64,000 nucleotides of DNA from Petunia secreta. Its lineage: Eukaryota; Streptophyta; Magnoliopsida; Solanales; Solanaceae. The translations under genes and the position numbers were made by a program. Location of the stretch: NCBI GenBank assembly GCA_029990175.1, contig JARKIP010000005.1, positions 33,613,501 to 33,677,500 on the forward strand. Direction: 5' to 3'. Under the pieces are notes generated by a model. That model was not told where the DNA came from, ran no database searches, and was given only the letters and a program-made list of their open reading frames with translations. Shown here one piece after another: positions 21,001-31,354 of this stretch. The first letter of the stretch is position 1; the number at the start of each line of letters is the position of its first letter.

Positions 21001-23188
21001 AAAAGTGTGCCTTTGGTGTGGAGAAGGTTGTCTTCCTTGGGTTTGTTGTGAGTGCCCAAGGAGTGGAGGTGGATGAGTCTAAGGTAGAGGCCATACGTGA
21101 TTGGCCTACTCCTACTACCGTGACTCAAGTGAGGAGCTTTCATGGTCTCGCAAGCTTTTATAGGCGATTTGTGAGGGACTTTAGCTCCATTGCCGCTCCA
21201 CTCACCGAATTGGTGAAGAAAGACCAACCGTTTGTTTGGGGAGAGCCTCAAGAGAAGGCCTTCCATGAATTGAAAAGTAGGTTGAGTACCGCCCCTCTAT
21301 TGCAATTGCCCGACTTTGGAAAGGCATTTGAGGTTGAATGTGATGCCTCGGGGGTGGGAATCGGTGGTGTTTTAATGCAAGATAGCAAACCCATCACCTA
21401 CTTTAGTGAGAAATTGAAAGGGGCCTCCTTGAACTATTCTACATATGACAAGGAGTTGTATGCCCTTGTGAGAGCCCTTGCCCATTGGCAACACTATCTT
21501 TGGCCTCGTGAGTTTGTAATCAAGAGTGACCATGAGTCACTCAAGCATTTGAGAGGCCAAGAGAAGCTCAATAAGAGACATGCCAAGTGGGTTGAATTCA
21601 TTGAGTCCTTTCCCTATGTGATTCAATATAAGAAAGGGAAGGACAATGTTGTGGCGGATGCGCTTTCGAGAAAGTTCGCTCTAGCCACCGTTCTCACCTC
21701 TAAGCTCATGGAGTTTGAGAGCATTAAATTGATGTATGCTCATGACCCAAAGCTAAAGAGTGTCCTTGACGCTCTAGAGAAGGGGGAGAGAGTTGAGAAA
21801 TACTAATGGGTTAATGGATATATCTTTAAGAATGGTAAAGTGTGCATACCCGAGTCCTCATGGAGGGAATTGCTTGTGCGAGAGGCACATTGTGGAGGAC
21901 TCATGGGCCATTTTGGTCGGGACAAGACCTTGGCCATCCTTCGGGAACAATTCCATTGGCCAAAAATGGGGACTCACGTTGAGAAACTTTGCAACTCTTG
22001 TCTTGAATGCAAGGTTGCTAAGTCCAAGTCGAACCCCCATGGTTTGTATACCCCACTCCCCGTACCTACTAGTCCATGGTTGGATATCTCGATGGATTTT
22101 ATGATGGGATTACCAAGGACTGGGGGGGCCATGATAGCATTTATGTTGTTGTGGATAGGTTCTCCAAAATGGCGCATTTCATTCCATGTCGTAAATGTGA
22201 TGATGCACAACATGTTGCAACCTTGTTTATTGATAATATCTTGAAATTGCATGGTGTGCCTCAAACCATAGTGAGTGATAGGGACACTAAGTTCCTAAGT
22301 CATTTTTGGAGGAGTTTATGGGGTGCCCTTGGCACCAAACTCTTGTTTTCTTCGTCCCACCACCCCCAAACCGATGGGCAAACCGAAGTGGTGAACCGAA
22401 CCTTGGGTGCTCTTCTTAGAGCCATGACCCGAGGTAAGGGTGGGACTTGGATAGATAAGCTACCTCTTATGGAGTTTGCCTACAATCGAACCGTGCATCG
22501 GATGATTGGTATGACTCCATTCGAGTGTGTGTATGGTTTTAACCCCTTGATTCCCCTTGATCTAACCCCTTTGCCAAGGGAAATGGTTGTTAATTTTGAA
22601 GGTAAAACTAGGGCCAAGGCTTTGATGGAAATACATGCTAAGGCGAAGAAGAACTTGGAGGAAGCCTATGCAAAGGTAGCCTCTAAGAAGAACAAGGGAC
22701 GCAAGAAGGTGGAACTCAAGAAGGGTGACTATGTGTGGGTGCACTTTCGGAAAGAAAGGTTTCCAAGCATTAGAAAAGGAAAGTTGGCACCCCGTGGCGA
22801 TGGCCCATTCCAAGTGCGTTCAAAGATAAACAACAACGCCTATGTGGTCGACTTGCCAAGTGAGTATCAAGTTTCTAATACTTTTAATGTTTGTGACTTG
22901 GTTCCTTTGGATGTAGGTGATGATGCGGTCGTGGGTGATGATGCCTCAATTTCGAGGACGAAATCTTCTCAAGAAGGGGAGGATGATGCCGGGCAATCCA
23001 CCACGAGGAGACCATTCACTCGGAGCCAAGCCAAGGATGTCCAAGAAGTGCATTTACACTTGGTGAGGAAGGGCCTTGAAGAAGGAAGCGATTGGAAGCC
23101 ATTCCGGGTGCTCAAACGAGGCCTCACGCCTAAGGAAGAAGAGAGCCCAGCAGAGCTAGGCGCCCCGCCTAGGGAGCTCACTGCCTAA
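18096..23188 (+). pseudogene. gag-pol: A2 Gag-Pol polyprotein, one stop and one frameshift
   Basis: ATG at 18096. One open frame of 1236 codons covers gag, CCHC (from residue 446), protease (Asp 551 in IIDSGSCAN), RT (YFDD at residue 934), RNase H (DASG from residue 1083) and the linker to integrase. A TAA at 21804-21806 replaces CAA. The frame then continues through the integrase finger (HCGG...CNSCLEC) to a 1-nt deletion near 22123 (ACTGGGGGGGCC), after which the integrase core, GPF module and LTR-encoded tail RPFTRSQAK are open to 23188. Two single changes would account for the loss of Pol. The family is CRM-like by RT, integrase and tail features; this assignment is from memory of the family, not from a search. 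Confidence 0.93.
22949..22983 (+). other. A2 PPT-proximal stem-loop and polypurine tract
   Basis: ATTTCG-AGGA-CGAAAT followed by AAGAAGGGGAGGA up to the start of LTR2. Confidence 0.75.
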
Positions 23189-23789
23189 GGCCCAGCAAAG
23201 CACCAGGCGCCCCACATGGCTAGGCGCCCAGCCTAGCTGAAGGCCAAGCCAGGCGCCCCGCCTAGCTTCAGGCGCCCAGCCTAGCTGAAGGCCAAGCCAG
23301 GCGCCCCGCCTAGCTCCAGGCGCCCAGCCTAGCTTCAGCATGTTCCAGGCGCCCCTCCCAGCCCCAGGCGCCCCTCCTAGCTGCTGAACTTATGTTTCTT
23401 TTACTATTTTGCCCTACGTGGCTTATTTGATGAACCTTATTAGTAAGGGTAATTAAGTCTTTGTGTAAGCTTGGGAAACACTATAAATATCCAAGCCTAG
23501 CTTATTTTACACTTAGCTTATTATTGATGATTAATGAATGTTGAACATGAGCAAGGCTCTTGGTTATTGAATGAAACCTTTTGTTTGGGACTTGTAGTTC
23601 TTCTAGCGGATGTAGATGAATACTCTTCCTCTCCGACCATTCTACTTGCGTGCTCGCGTTAGCTCGAGGGTAGTTGCATAGCGTAGGTGTTCTTGTCCTT
23701 CTCTCGGGGTGTAACGGAACAAGTTCTCCGTTGCTACTTGGGATTAAAGATCGAGTTACGTCTCGTTCTTATCTTTTACTTTCCGCGTT
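22984..23789 (+). repeat. A2 LTR2, lacking its last bases
   Basis: Starts TGATGCCGGG after the PPT. It runs to CCGCGTT and then passes straight into the TGATGCCGGG of LTR3, lacking the expected TTTTCTACATCA end. The shared TGAT at the joint is a 4-bp microhomology. Confidence 0.9.
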
Positions 23790-24628
23790 TGATGCCGGGC
23801 AATCCACCACGAGGAGACCATTCACTCGGAGCCAAGCCAAGGATGTCCAAGAAGTGCATTTACACTTGGTGAGGAAGGGCCTTGAAGAAGGAAGCGATTG
23901 GAAGCCATTCCGGGTGCTCAAACGAGGCCTCACGCCTAAGGAAGAAGAGAGCCCAGCAGAGCTAGGCGCCCCGCCTAGCCCAGGCGCCCCGCCTAGGGAG
24001 CTCACTGCCTAAGGCCCAGCAAAGCACCAGGCGCCCCACCTGGCTAGGCGCCCAGCCTAGCTGAAGGCCAAGCCAGGCGCCCCGCCTAGCTTCAGGCGTC
24101 CAGCCTAGCTGAAGGCCAAGCCAGGCGCCCCGCCTAGCTCCAGGCGCCCAGCCTAGCTTCAGCATGTTCCAGGCGCCCCTCCCAGCCCCAGGCGCCCCTC
24201 CTAGCTGCTGAACTTATGTTTCTTTTACTATTTTGCCCTACGTGGCTTATTTGATGAACCTTATTAGTAAGGGTAATTAAGTCTTTGTGTAAGCTTGGGA
24301 AACACTATAAATATCCAAGCCTAGCTTATTTTACACTTAGCTTATTATTGATGATTAATGAATGTTGAACATGAGCAAGGCTCTTGGTTATTGAATGAAA
24401 CCTTTTGTTTGGGACTTGTAGTTCTTCTAGCGGATCTAGATGAATACTCTTCCTCTCCGACCATTCAACTTGCGTGCTCGCGTTAGCTCGAGGGTAGTTG
24501 CATAGCGTAGGTGTTCTTGTCCTTCTCTCGGGGTGTAACGGAACAAGTTCTCCGTTGCTACTTGGGATTAGAGATCGAGTTACGTCTCGTTCTTATCTTT
24601 TACTTTCCGCGTTTGATTTTCTACATCA
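23790..24628 (+). repeat. A2 LTR3, complete tandem LTR (839 bp)
   Basis: Same family as LTR1 and LTR2 but with one extra 18-bp unit (CCAGGCGCCCCGCCTAGC type) in the 13-mer array near 23975. It ends TCTACATCA at 24628, followed by the acttg target duplication. Confidence 0.9.
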
Positions 24629-24633
24629 ACTTG

Positions 24634-25034
24634 TGATCCGGAGGCATACATGGAATGGGTACTACACATGGAGAGAGTGTTTGATACTAATGAGATGACC
24701 GAGGAGAGAAAGAGTACCTATGCTATTTCTACCTTTGAGGCCTATGCTTCTACTTGGTGGGAGTCTATGAAGAGGTCTAGGAGAAGGATGAATTTGCATT
24801 TGAATGTGACTTGGGATGACTTGAAAGGACTTATGAATGCCAAGTACATAACTCCAAGGTATCGACAAGAGCAACTCAAGAAGCTCTATGATCTAAAACA
24901 AGGTGTCAAAACGGTGCATGAGTACCATGATGAATTCGAGAAGATCCGGATGGCATTGGATATGGATACCGAGTGTGTAGAACAAGCAATGATCCGCTTC
25001 AAGAATGGTTTGAGCTATGGTATAGCTTCTCAAT
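24634..25034 (+). pseudogene. gag: Y gag fragment, part 2
   Basis: Continues part 1 in frame: DPEAYMEWVLHMERVFDTNE, then the gag core with STWWESMKRSRRR and RYRQEQLKKLYDLKQG, to GIASQL, where N3 interrupts. The match to the N4 and N5 gag core is close. The piece itself has no stop. Confidence 0.88.
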
Positions 25035-25883
25035 TGATAAGGGGCAAAATACGCGGAAGCAATAATCTATACGAGCGGAAGCAAATAATAAAGATAACAA
25101 GAAATCGAGAGTAGGAAGGCAAGAAATTAGAAGAAAGAAACGAATTCAATTACATTACGTGGATTGAATTCAAGAGGGAGAAAGGGAAACTTGAACCTTA
25201 CAATGGAATCCAACTAGGTGTCGATCCCCATAGGTTCCAAGTACATAGATACACGAAGCCTCGGGCTTCGAACTCGAAGGGCTCGGCCTCTTCAACGTTC
25301 TCTCTCAATTCTCTCTTCTATGTTCAATGCTAGCTAAAAACTCCTGAAAATGAAGACTAAGTGTGGCTTTTATAGTTTTCCACACTCCTAGTGAAATGTC
25401 TAAATTGCCCCTAAAGCTAATTAATACATACAAGCCACTTAAGGGCAAAATAGGAAGTTCATAACCAAAATTGGTAGTCTTCAGCGTTCTAGGCGGGGCG
25501 CCTGGAACTCAGGCAGTGGGCTGGGGAACTTGTGGCCAGGCGGGGCGCCTGGGTGGCCAGGCAGGGCGCCTGAGTGGCTGGGCGCCTGCTGGGCGGGGCG
25601 CCTGGGTTGCTGGGCGGGGCGCCTGTATGGCTGGGCGCCTGCTGGGCGGGGCGCCTGGGTTGCTGGGCGGGGCGTCTGGCTGCCTAGGCAGTGAGCCCTC
25701 CAGGCGGGGCGCCTGGGCTAGGCGGGGCGCCTGGCTGTGCTGGGCGTCCCTCCTCCTCCTTGGGCATGGAGCCTAGAGCCGAAATCATCCGAAACACTTC
25801 CAAATCCTCTTGACTTCTATTCCTTGCATCCTTCAAGCTTGGCACACGTTGAAAAGTGTCTTGGCTCGATTTGCCCCGCATCA
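25035..25883 (-). repeat. N3 3' LTR (849 bp)
   Basis: Minus-strand start TGATGCGGGGCAAAT and end TTTTGCCCCTTATCA. The array of GGCGGGGCGCCT-type 13-mers (25488-25755) has about 50 bp more than in the 5' LTR. The R/U5 region (with GGTGTCGATCCCCATAGG) differs from the block shared by the other families. Confidence 0.92.
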
Positions 25884-25901
25884 TCCTCCCCTTCTTGAAG
25901 A

Positions 25902-25919
25902 GATTTCGTCCTCGAAATC
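25902..25919 (-). other. N3 PPT-proximal stem-loop
   Basis: GATTTCG-AGGA-CGAAATC next to the purine tract CTTCAAGAAGGGGAGGA. It lies in untranslated sequence after the stop codon at 25983. Confidence 0.75.
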
Positions 25920-25982
25920 AATCCATCAAGCCTACGTCCAAAGACAAATACAAACAAAAAAACTTTCTACTCCAAGAGTAGG

Positions 25983-27618
25983 TTAGTGCTCAATAGTATG
26001 GGAAAACACACTCTTGTGATAGAGCCAAGCGTCAATAACAATTAAAAAGTTCATGCCTCCAAAGGAGACAACACGTACTTGACTCGACAAGAAAGTGCAC
26101 CCAACACATCGACAAGCAAAGAAATCAATAGAGCATGGAACATGCAAGATGTAGCAATCAATTCCCCTATGATCTCTAAGCTTACTACCAACACACCAAT
26201 CCTTCAAATCAATTTTATCACATTGTGACACATTGGCTTTGGCATGCACAACACTCAAGGCGTGCTCAACATATGGGATGGAGTAAGTAAAGTAGTTCAA
26301 TTCACAACTAACATCGACTACTCCACTCCCCTTCTTAAGAGCATTCATACACACACCGAGAGGTACCTCCTCACCTCCCAAATCAACCCCAAGACAATCC
26401 TCCTTATTGGACAAACTCCAAAGGAAGGTCTCCAAAATAGGTCCTTCATCATTATAGTCCACACAACGAAGGCTAGGACTACTAGAAGATAGGTCAACAC
26501 GACCAACACCAAGACCACTCTCCTCACTCGGAGTTCCAAACGTTGGATCATCCATAGAGCCTAACTTGACAAACCATGGAGGTTCGACTCTACTATCGAC
26601 TCTAGTCCGATACAATTCACCACCATAAATGAGATTGCCTTCCAACAATAGAAATGTAAAGGCATGCACCTCAAATTCATGGTTACGCAAAAGCATAGAA
26701 TCAAGACTAGGTCCTTCACTCTCACTCAAGGAGTCATCGAAAATGAATCGATCCATCTCACACTCTAGAGACTCCTCAAGGGTACATCCACCCTCACTAC
26801 GACACAAGAGACCACCACTATCGATTAAGCAATCAAAGGGAAGAATAATATTATCATGCAATTCATCTTCTCCTTTATCAAATATAGGTGGGGTGTCATA
26901 ACAAGGTTCACAAACAAGGTCAACTACGACATCTTCACTAAAGAGAGGTTCAATGAAAACCGAGCTCACATCTTGATGTGGCTTTTCAACCCTCTCAACT
27001 AGTGGTTCATTAGCACTCACAAGTTGACCCTTCGACTCTACACTAGTTGCAAACACATTGTAATCATACAAATCATCAACTAGCCTAGAGTTCTCACTAA
27101 CAACATCACAAGACAAGGAAGTATCATGCTCAAGGGAGGAAGGACTAACACATACCTTTGAAGTGTCAAGAACGTCTCCACCTTGTAGCTCACATTCGGC
27201 ATCTCCTTCACCTTGTCTTTCCATTTTGGAACATGGTTGAGGTCCCATCGGTTTGCCTCCAAGAATACCTACACAAGCATTCACACAAGTAGAAGAAAAA
27301 GGTAAAGGGTTGAGGTTAGAATAAGGGGTGTCCTCACTCTTTTTTCCCTCTTTCTTTTCCCTCATTTTTCTTTCAAGGCTAGGTGTAGATTCGGGTGGTG
27401 ACATCCCACTCACATCACTCAACACATCCTCTCCTTTTTCTACTCGAGGAATGTCACCGGTCACTTCCTTACTCCTCTCTATCTTTTGTCTCTCAAATTC
27501 GGGTGAATTGGGACGAGGCCTAAGAATACCCATGGCCGGAGTAGGTGGACTCTTCACGTCAACCCGGAATCTAGGACTAGGAGACTCATCACTTGATGCC
27601 TCCTTCTTCTTCGTTGGT
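25983..27618 (-). CDS. N3 protein, part 3: DUF
   Basis: Last 545 codons of the N3 frame, ending FSHTIEH at 25983. It opens in frame from part 2 across the S1 insertion (SSSP then TKKKEASS). Landmarks shared with N2, N4 and N5: ERQKIERSKEVTGD, VSGMSPPEST, CEPCYDTPPIFDKGEDE, LYRTRV, EPPWFVKLGS, KKGSGVVDV, and a C-terminal IDAWLYHKSVFS. The composition is acidic and Ser-rich, with a hydrophobic C-terminal end. Unlike N4 and N5 there is no integrase-tail remnant after it. The function is unknown to me. Confidence 0.7.
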
Positions 27619-28443
27619 TGATGCGGGGCAAAATGGCCTAAACGACAACCATCAAAAGCCAAGCTCGAGAGCACAACGGATACGGGTCAAGGCCTCCGGA
27701 AACATCTTGAAGATCGTGCATTGGAGCGCCAAGGACGGAGGGAAACAAGGCAGGAAACTGAGCAGCCCAGAACAGGGCAAAACAGGGGAGCAAACTGGGA
27801 GCTCACTGCCTAAGGAAGAACTTTTGTTCTTCGCGATCGCGACAGCTTCTCACGCGATCGCGAAGAGTTTTGCATTGGCCTGCGCGACAGCGCCCCAATG
27901 AGCGCGAAGGCGTGGCTGAGGAATGCTGGAACCTGCGTGATCGCGAGCCTTTGGCGCGATCGCGATGATGTGAAAGGGTGCCTGCGCGATCGCGTGTATC
28001 CTTAGCGCGATCGCGATGAAGAGGTATTGAGCAGCGAGGCAGAATCAGCTTCAGGGCCATTTTTGTCCAATTATCAATGTAAATGTATATATAGCACAAT
28101 TGCTCTTCATTTTCATCAGTTTAGTTTTGGTATTGAATAGAGAGAAGAGAGAATTAGAGAAGGCCGAGCCTTTCTAGTCCGAAGCCCGAGGCTTCATGTA
28201 TCTCGTTAACTTGGAACCTATGGCGATCGACACCTAGTTGAGTCCATTGTAAGGTTCGAGTTTCACTTTCTCCCTTTTGGATTATTAATTCATGTCTTGA
28301 ATTCATTAATCCGTTCTTTCTTCTCGTTTCTTGACTCCCCAATCCTTGTTTCCCCGATATCTTTGATATCACCTATCTATTTATTTATCGCTTCCGCATA
28401 GTTTATATCGTTGTTAAGCTTCCGCGTGTTTTGCCCCTTATCA
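27619..28443 (+). repeat. S1: solo LTR of the N3 family (825 bp), TSD ttggt
   Basis: Starts TGATGCGGGGCAAAA and ends TTTTGCCCCTTATCA, in the orientation opposite to N3 and inside its reading frame. Flanked by ttggt at 27614-27618 and 28444-28448. No internal sequence is present, so it reflects LTR-LTR recombination of a full element. It has a TATA-like TATATATA at 28086-28093. Instead of the AGGCG...CGCCT array it carries CGCGATCGCG palindromes at the same place after GAGCTCACTGCCTAAGG. Confidence 0.93.
27831..28016 (+). repeat. Array of CGCGATCGCG palindromes in S1
   Basis: Five perfect CGCGATCGCG copies (at about 27832, 27853, 27955, 27985 and 28006) plus degenerate ones (TGCGTGATCGCGAG near 27935), spaced by 15-90 bp. 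They occupy the U3 position where other LTRs in the window have AGGCG...CGCCT 13-mers. This motif was not seen elsewhere in the window. Confidence 0.85.
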
Positions 28444-28448
28444 TTGGT

Positions 28449-29733
28449 GAACTACTTGGAATTGAAACTTGTGGTTTCGGGTTCACCTTGTTGATGTCTA
28501 TCAACCCTTTTCTAGCACATGTCCCACCATTGCTTGTGTTTGTAGGACTTCTTGTTTGCACATTGTCAACCATGGAATGAAGTTTTTGCTCCTTGCTCCT
28601 TTGCCTAGCCAAAGAAGGCGCACTAGTAGGCACTTGGTTCTTCGCCCGGTAAGGCATAAAGTCATAAACTCTTTGCCCTACGCCCACAAGATATGCACCC
28701 TTCACCACACTATATTGCAACCTCTTCCCCTCCAACCACCGGTCACCTATCCACACATCCATATGACGCATGGGATACACATCACACCACACATAGCATT
28801 TATAATTCCTATGAGATATGAGTACCCGAGCCTCCTTAGAAACCCACACTCCATCATACTCATAAGGATGCTCTAGCTTGTGGCATGGTATCCTAAGCCT
28901 ATCAACCAAAGAGGTGCTAATACAATTGGCATCGGTACCACCAATCTTGAGCAAGTATCCTCCAATACCATCTACCTCAACAACGAACCTACATCTACCC
29001 AAGTTTTGTAGATTGGCATCCAAGTGAGAACTGGAATGCCCACAAGTGTCAACTCCGACAACTTGGGTCTTCCTTATCCCTCCACTAGTGGCAACACCAC
29101 TAGAACAACCTCCACTTCCCGTCACTCTCCCAACATTAGCAATGTTGTTGGAAGTCAAGGAAGAAACCTTGCCATGGAACCCATAAGTGCCTCTCGCCTT
29201 GGTTCCATAGCGCATAGTACTACCCCTACTACAATCATCCACGCCCCTCACGACATATAACCCCTTTGTAGCAAAAGCAACACCATCTATCATACCAACC
29301 TCCTCATGGGAATTAGAAGCCTTAGGTCGCTTAGCGTACCTAGAAGATGCAAGCTTCTTCTTTCCCACGGAACAACCACCACCACCTCCCATACTAATGG
29401 AAGGTCCTCCACTACTCCCTTGTACTCCATTAGCAACACCAAGAGAAGATGCATAAGAACAATTCATATACTCAACATCATCATCAACTCTATCTATGTC
29501 ACTATCATGCTCAAATTCATCACAAGTAGAGTAAGTAGGATCAATGTACCTTGAAGCGTCACTATCTTCGTATTCTTGACTTGAAGCATTAGATTCATCA
29601 AATTCATCATCACAAGCTTCATAGTCTTCTTCAACCTCACGATCATCATAGTGAACCGCGTCATCATCATAGGAGCCATAGTCCCCCGAGTCATCATAGC
29701 AAGACCCATCATCACCATCGTAGGAACCATAGT
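28449..29733 (-). CDS. N3 protein, part 2: acidic Gly/Tyr-rich region and protease-like domain without catalytic Asp
   Basis: About 428 codons in frame with parts 1 and 3. The N-terminal portion is rich in Asp, Tyr, Ser and Gly (YGSYDDDAVHYDD; GGGGGCSVGKKK) and has no gag core or CCHC. The later portion aligns with the retropepsin region of A2: RCRFVVEV, KIGGTDANCISTSLV for IIDSGSCANVVSQSLV, HPYEY for HPKPY, CDVYPM for FDVVPM, GDRWLEGKRL for GRPWQFDRQV. The Asp-Ser-Gly triad reads Ile-Gly-Gly (about residue 280 of the joined frame, nt 28913-28960), so peptidase activity is not expected. It may act as a binding or structural domain. Confidence 0.7.
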
Positions 29734-30167
29734 TGATGCCGGGCAATCTAGCTCGAGACCCTTCACGAGAAGCCAAGCCAAAGCTATCCATGATGCTCAC
29801 CTTCACTTGGTATGGAGTGGCTTGAACGAGGAAGATGGAAGCTCCGGAACAACCTTGAAGATCATGCATTGGAGCACCATGGAAGGGGAACCTATCTTGA
29901 ATGCAAAACACAAGAGAAATACTCTCTATTGAAACCTTTGATTCTTGGCTTGAATTTCAATTGGACGATTCCAAGTTGAACCTCAAACCTCCCCGACCAT
30001 TCTATTTGCAAGGACCACGTGATTCTTGAGGATAGTTGCATAGTGCTAGGTGATTCTTTCCAATCGCTCGGGGTGTAACGGAACAAGTTCTCCGTTGCTA
30101 CTCGACTTTAGTGTAAGTCTCGTCTCACTTTTATCTTTACTCGCTTTCGTAGGTTTTCCCTACATCA
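29734..30167 (+). repeat. A3 5' LTR (434 bp)
   Basis: Starts TGATGCCGGGCAATCTAG and ends TTCCCTACATCA. It contains the pol tail with RPFTRSQAK and the R/U5 block (GATAGTTGCATAG) but no 13-mer array, and I see no clear TATA box. Confidence 0.93.
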
Positions 30168-31354
30168 GTTGGTATCAGAGCAAGGCTAGGGTTGCGTTCT
30201 TACGAGCCCTCGTCCTACTCTTCGTGCTTGTCTTTTATGTTCCGTGTTTATTTTCGTGTTCTTGTTCTTGTTTCATTGAAAAAGAAGAAAAAAAGTCAAA
30301 AACTAGAAAACCAAAAATTTGCTAGAAATCGTTGGTTGTTACGATTTTGTTGGTTTTGATTATCGGGGATTGTTTGTTTACGTGAACCTGACAATTGGGT
30401 ACCAACAAAACACGTTTTGGAGTTGAAAATCAAAAGTTGGAAAATTTGAACCCTAGGTTGGGTATTTTGCAAAATTTGCCAAAACTTGTTTGATGTTATG
30501 AATTTGTGGTTGTTTGGTATCGGGGATTATCCCTTATAGTTATCCCGTCATTTTGATACCACTATAACATCATTTGGAGTAGCGGAGTGAAAATCGAATT
30601 TTTGAAACCTTGGTGTTCTTGAAGTTTTTGAAGAATTTGCTCCAAATCTTTGAATCAAGTTGTTTGTTGGTTGTTTGTTGGATTAGACCATTGGGGTTTG
30701 CTTGTTATAGTTCAAAACAACTTTGGGTACCATTACATATCAAAAACTCCTTGAAACATTGGAAAATCGGGTGCCAAAAACAAAGAAACGGACTTGAAAC
30801 TGTGCAGGAGAAAAGGCCTAGGCGGACCGCCCCTCATCTTAGGCGGACCACCCGAATTTCTGCCACTCTCTGGATCTTGGAGTAGGCGGACCGCCTACCT
30901 TACAGAGGCGGGGCGCCCACTCCCTGAAGGGTGTCCGGGTAGTTTGTTTCTTAGGCTTTCGTGGTTTAATTGCTTCCATTACTTCCGGTTAGTACTTTGC
31001 GAGTAATTCTCCTACTCAACTAGTACTAATCCATTGAGCGCTTAGGATATTCGTGCGTGTTGGTGTTTGATAACTTCAAAGAAGACTCGTAGAATTTCTT
31101 TGGCTCAAGTGCTCACTTAAAAGCCGAACGCCCATAGAGTCCCATTAACTCCACTCTTCCCGAAGAGCATTGGGAACTTGTTGGATTGTTTGGTTGTTGA
31201 GGTAGTTGTTCAACTCCGAGGAAGACTTTTGAATTCGAGCTTGAGTGAACCTACCCCAAAAACAAGAGTGAACCCGAGGGACAATCAAAGGAAAGGGAGC
31301 GAGTGAGGGCTTTTACTCTAATCTCTTTACTTGTTTTTGATTGTTGTAGGTACA
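30168..31354 (+). other. A3 PBS and 5' leader
   Basis: PBS TTGGTATCAGAGC follows the LTR after one base. The non-coding leader has a 13-mer cluster of GGCGGACCGCC type at 30818-30925 and ends GATTGTTGTAG-GTACAATGG at the gag start. No genes are seen. Confidence 0.75.

Larger units (their letters stand above)
16050..24628 (+). mobile_element. A2: CRM-like Ty3/gypsy element with a third, tandem LTR; TSD acttg
   Basis: Order: LTR1 (16050-16870), PBS (16872-16884), leader, gag-pol (18096-23188), LTR2 (22984-23789, last 12 bp or so missing), LTR3 (23790-24628). The outer ends are flanked by acttg (16045-16049 and 24629-24633) and cut a Y gag codon, so all three LTRs sit in one insertion locus. 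Gag-pol has one stop and one frameshift. This is the best preserved pol-bearing element in the window. Confidence 0.95.

Noticed and set aside
27831..28016. GCGATCGC palindromes as a sign of cyanobacterial (HIP1) sequence
   Set aside because: They lie inside a plant LTR with clean ends and a 5-bp target duplication.
28449..29733. Host glycine-rich protein gene
   Set aside because: The frame continues through both neighbouring insertions into the DUF and aligns with the retroelement protease region, so it belongs to N3.
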